Positions 60,468-64,000 of a DNA stretch of 64,000 bases are shown here, piece by piece. The notes under the pieces are model-generated. The model was not told the origin of the DNA and searched no databases. It saw only the letters and a program-made list of their open reading frames with translations. The stretch's first letter is position 1. The number at the start of each line of letters is the position of its first letter. The translations under genes were made by a program, and so were the position numbers. The DNA is from Apostichopus japonicus (lineage: Eukaryota > Echinodermata > Holothuroidea > Aspidochirotida > Stichopodidae), in the NCBI RefSeq assembly GCF_037975245.1, contig NC_092576.1, positions 43,965,611-44,029,610 of the forward strand, in the 5' to 3' direction.

Positions 60468-60545
60468 CAGGGGCGGACTGGGTGTGAAAAGCGGCCCAGG
60501 CATTTTTCACCTAGACAGGACCGGGGCCCATTAATTATTGATATG
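60468..60545 (+). mobile_element. hAT-type MITE end
   Basis: CAGGGGCGGACTGGGTGTGA, followed by GCGGCCCAGGCATTTTTCAC. CAGGGGCGGACTGG is typical of hAT-like terminal inverted repeats. No matching right end was found. Confidence 0.45.
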
Positions 60546-60575
60546 CTACTTAAGTTACAATAGTGTCTACCATAG

Positions 60576-60830
60576 CAGGGGCGTATCCAGGATTTTGTAA
60601 CCCGGGGGGCGCGAATTACTATCTAAGCGGAGCGCCACCATCGTTTAGCGCGCAGCGTACAAGAAAAATTCTGGTTTTTATACCCCCTATGATCACCGGA
60701 AATGGCACTTCTCGGGCTTGAAAATGACCAACCAGATGTACACTTTTGCCTGAGAACCAAGTATTTCCCAAAAGTTTTTTTTTTTCCATCCATAAACTTT
60801 TTGAAGATTTTCTTCAGTAACCGTCATGTT
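60576..60830 (+). mobile_element. hAT-type MITE (left end preserved)
   Basis: It starts CAGGGGCGTATCCAGGATTT. The internal ATCTAAGCGGAGCGCCACCA, GCGCGCAGCGTACAAGAAAA and AATGGCACTTCTC blocks are homologous to those in the elements at 62098 and 63369. A compatible right end (TGGATACGCGCCTG) appears only at 62820-62833; the flanking 8-mers there do not match, so one intact element is not claimed. Confidence 0.5.
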
Positions 60831-61914
60831 CGACCTCATTGCATGTCCTGTGGATCATTGCTTTTGTAGGTGATTCTACGTCGCGGCCCACAATACCCGA
60901 CAGCCCCACCTTTCAAGGTTTTCAGCCCATTATTTGTTCAGAATTTGAAAATTTACTTCAAAACATACCCATAATGTTGCCAAAAATGTCACCTATGGAC
61001 AACCAATATAGAAAAACCTCCTTCAACCCCTAACAGACCGGTCAAAATTACACGAATAGAGGGAAGTATGATGAAGAATGTTGGTAAGGAAATTTTCGAA
61101 AATTCAGACAGTTAATTTATTGGTGTACAAATATTAAACCCCCTTATAACGGCTATATAAAACTTGGCTGAAGGAAATGAAATAATACCAGATATTTCCG
61201 AAACCGAACACTACACACATAGGCGTAGGAGGCGGGGGGGGGGGGTTCCTACTGAAAGAAAATAAATTGCAATAATGTATAGCTAAAGGAAATGAAAACA
61301 TATCTCCTTGAAAATTAAAATAAAGTTCTAAGCTTGGTCGACTAATTCGCCATTACTAATGTAAAAGAGAATTTGACATAATTGGACCTCCATGCTTTTT
61401 CTCCATCTACATAAGACATTTCGTTGTTTACATTAGCATCCCGCTTTATACTGCGCAATTTCCACGGACTGTACGGTACACGATGGTATTAGACTATGGG
61501 GCATGTGGCCAAAACAGCTTTGTAAATTAATTCTTGCAGTCATCTCCTGGGGACTACATGAAATGTGGCTTAAAATGTAGGTATTGTGTGTCCTTTCAAT
61601 ATCCCAACAGTTCCCACTCCCAGAAATGGGGCACTTTTGAGTAAATCCCACCTAAAAACAAAACACTAAAAAACAAGAATTCCTTTAAAAAGGACTGCGT
61701 GTCATGCAAGTGAAATATGGTATTACACTGTTTGTTCAGGGATTTGACATCCTACAATGACCCATATTGTTTTTAATAAGTAATGATATTGGAATTGGCA
61801 TCTAATAAGGACGTGCATTCCATGAAGTGTTGAAACGAAACACCGTATAGTTGATGAAAAATATATGGGATGTAATAACCGATGCTTGGTTATATGATAT
61901 TGACATTAACTTGT

Positions 61915-61945
61915 TGAACGCGCGTGGAGCGCGCGAAAAATTTAG
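61915..61945. repeat. GC-rich palindromic MITE core
   Basis: CGCGCGTGGAGCGCGCG followed by AAAAATTTAGG, a short palindromic block in otherwise AT-rich DNA, of the kind seen inside MITEs. Its element boundaries are not visible. Confidence 0.35.
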
Positions 61946-62097
61946 GTTATATTTATCGAGCAAGTTACAGCCCCCCAAATCAAATTGGGTTCCTATGACT
62001 ACACACGTGGACAGTTTTGAGGCTGTTCATCCTGGAACCTCCATTTTCATGCTCACTGATATGATGTGATATCTGCTGTTTGCTTCACAAATTCGAA

Positions 62098-62345
62098 CAG
62101 ATGCGTAGCGAATAATTTGCCAAGGGAGAGGCGAAGCCTGTAGGCAGACTCTCTAAGCGTAGCGCCACCATTGGCGCGAAGCGTACAAGAAAATTTTGGC
62201 CGAAAGTGCCTCCCAGATCGCTGGAAATGACACTTCCCATGCCTTGTAAGTTGCATCTTAAGCATTTTCTTTTTTGAAATTACTAGCGATATCATAAAAA
62301 AAAATATGCTCGAGGGGGGGGGGCGGTCGCCCCCTTCCCGAAATG
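62098..62345 (+). mobile_element. hAT-type MITE, second copy
   Basis: It is about 80% similar by eye to 63369-63679 across the AAGCGTAGCGCCACCA, GCGAAGCGTACAAGAAAATT, GACACTTCCCATGCCTTGTA and ACTAGCGATATCATAAAA blocks. Its left end (CAGATGCGTAGCG) is diverged and its right terminal repeat is not recognisable. Confidence 0.55.
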
Positions 62346-62785
62346 CGTCATGTTCCCCGACGACTCGGTCTAGTTCGAGACCAGCCACAGTTGGTTTCAT
62401 CGCACAATTGTTTAAGGCGTCCATACACACACACGCGTTATGATAGACCATATATAGTATTTATATAGATACATTATAGTAAGAGAGGAAAAATGGAAAC
62501 GTCAGAAATGGAGTTGTCGGTGTAAGGGGTAGGGTGAGGCGCACGCCCCTTCCGAAGTCCTCGATCCGTCACTGGCTACCCGGCCATGTGTATATAATAG
62601 GGATCAGCGCAGTAATGATGTCACTGTTCTTCTTTCTCTTCCCGGTGTCTTGGCAGTTTTCTTTTACTTCCTCCTTTTCTCTGTTTTCTCTCTTTCTTCT
62701 TTTTTCTTTTCCCTTCCTTCCTCTCCTCCTCCTCTTTTCCACCACTTTTTTCCTTTTTTCTTCTCTTTTTTTTCTCTCCTCTTTT

Positions 62786-62833
62786 TCTTACCCGGGGGGC
62801 GCGCGCCCCAATGCCCCCCTGGATACGCGCCTG
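62786..62833. mobile_element. MITE right-end fragment
   Basis: CCCGGGGGGCGCGCGCCCCA and then TGGATACGCGCCTG, the inverted form of the terminal repeat at 60576. A CT-rich simple sequence (about 62640-62785) precedes it. Confidence 0.5.
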
Positions 62834-63120
62834 CATAGTGATCGCCGTACTGGGGGAGGGGTCTAGAGATATTTTTGAAGGAATGCCTAGATGCAAAATG
62901 GTGCTGTATTTCTCATATTTGTAGGTTACAATAATCCTTAAAAATTTTCAGAAGCAAAAGTTAAAAAGGTAAACAAAAATATACTATAATATATGTTTTG
63001 AAACTGGATTTTATTAAGTTTTTCAAGCATTTTGTGACAACATGCTTAACACAAATAAAAAAAAAACCTAAATGAAATCCACTAAACATATATGTTCAAT
63101 AACACGAGCACATGTCATGT

Positions 63121-63991
63121 CTATGAGAATAGGAGCCTACGCAGTTCGCTGCTTCTGGCAGCCACACCATCAATGATATTTTTAGTGTCAAGTTTGGCCA
63201 AGATCTTTTTTTTTCCACAGACATCAACATGAACAAGGTGTTCTTGTGTCATCGTACTTCTCAAAAAGTTTTTGAGTCTCTTCAAGGCTGAGAAAGAACG
63301 TTCACATGCCACTTGTGACACAGGTAGTGTTACCAACAGCTTGTGGGCAAGCCCAATGCTCTTGTAAGCAGGCGCGTAGCCAGGAATTTGCCAAGTGGGG
63401 GGCGAAAATGTAGGCAAACTTTCAGAGCCGTAGATACAGCATTGCAAACTATCTAAGCGTAGTGCCACCATGTTGGCGCGAAGCGTATAAGAAAATTTTG
63501 GCTGAAAATGCCTCCCAGATTGCTGGAAATGGCACTTCCCAGGCCTTGTAAGTTGCATCTTAGCATTTTCTCTTTTGAAATTACTAGCGATATCATAAAA
63601 ACATTCAACAAAATTTTAAAAATATGCTCAAGGCTGCCCCCTTCGCCCCCTCCCCCCCCCCCCCTTGGCTACGCGCCTGCTTAAAAGCATCGGTGAAAAG
63701 GTTCAACTTGAGGAGCACCTTGTAGCAGCAGAGAGGACAGTCTTTACATGACTCACTTGATAAGCTCTCTCTGTCCTGTTCAGACTCACCGTCACTGTCA
63801 TCCTGCGATGTATAAGCATCTGCTACTGATTGTTTCAGTGTTGAACACTGGTCTTCAAGGCTTCGCAGTTCTGTTCGTAGTTGTTCCGCAGTGACAGCAT
63901 CATCAAATCTCAGCAAATATCTATGCAGCTCTTCCATAGCTCTGGAACACTTGACCGAAGTGTCTTGGGTGAAGAAGTGTGAGATCAGCAT
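63121..63991 (-). pseudogene. hAT-family transposase-derived frame, split by a MITE
   Basis: The minus strand is open from beyond the window edge to about 63680, then resumes at about 63360 and ends at a stop at 63121. The downstream part has the hAT dimerisation signature: LPVSQVACERSFSALKRLKN, then LRSTMTQEHL. The upstream part has LFTDAF preceded by an acidic, Cys-containing stretch (CKDCPLCC). This order fits the C terminus of ZMYM/DUF4371-type hAT transposases. The two parts are separated only by the MITE at 63369-63679. The 5' end lies outside the window, so it may be a remnant or a once-domesticated copy. Confidence 0.75.
63369..63679. mobile_element. 311-bp hAT-type MITE with terminal inverted repeats and 8-bp target duplication
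   Basis: The ends CAGGCGCGTAGCCA and TGGCTACGCGCCTG are perfect inverted repeats. The flanks are CTTGTAAG (63361-63368) and CTTAAAAG (63680-63687), an 8-bp duplication with two changes, the length hAT elements make. The element interrupts the hAT transposase frame. Confidence 0.82.
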
Positions 63992-64000
63992 AGAATGTTG

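Noticed and set aside
62053-62451. 132-aa minus-strand frame sharing LTR(H/P)GKCHFQ(R/Q)SGRHF with 63121-63558
   Set aside because: The shared peptide comes from two copies of the same non-coding MITE, not from a protein family.

Overview
The window is animal nuclear DNA. It has split genes with GT-AG introns, long AT-rich introns, microsatellites, tRNA-derived SINEs, LINE tails, hAT-type MITEs and hAT/CACTA-like transposase debris. Its gene content (Rab11-FIP, an FSIP2-like sperm-tail protein, SIAH) and the many short 'ggccta/tagcct' runs suggest a marine deuterostome, possibly an echinoderm. That assignment is inference and was not computed.

Layout. (1) Positions 94-306 (+) hold the last coding exon of a Rab11 family-interacting protein, carrying its Rab-binding coiled coil; the rest lies off the left edge. 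(2) Positions 307-6880 are 3' UTR and intergenic DNA. (3) Positions 7389-34365 (+) hold one large gene. I assembled it from 15-16 exons with compatible splice phases into a product of about 2,545 aa. Its N terminus matches fibrous sheath-interacting protein 2 (FSIP2). A charged coiled-coil region, two adjacent amphipathic helices (one resembling an AKAP RII-binding helix) and a giant serine-rich exon with a 108-bp coding minisatellite follow. Its 15.0-23.4 kb intron seems to contain a decayed DNA transposon of about 7.8 kb, with inverted subterminal arrays, a CACTA-like transposase remnant (+) and a candidate BEN-like gene (-). (4) Positions 34.6-35.8 kb are the convergent 3' ends of the FSIP2-like and SIAH genes, with a SINE inserted into a local duplication. 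(5) Positions 38526-50668 (-) hold a complete SIAH E3 ubiquitin ligase gene in five coding exons, 280 aa. It has two unusual features: a tandemly duplicated splice donor that would add 8 residues in frame, and a donor-proximal repeat that can form an intronic hairpin. (6) Positions 50.8-64 kb are intergenic DNA with a LINE tail (59.1 kb) and a dense cluster of hAT-type MITEs. One MITE sits inside a hAT transposase-derived frame (63.1-64.0 kb) with a recognisable 8-bp target duplication.

The three host genes are not an operon. Rab11-FIP and the FSIP2-like gene are both on + and SIAH converges on them. Nothing in the sequence links their functions. All exon boundaries are my reading of splice signals and frame, without transcript evidence.
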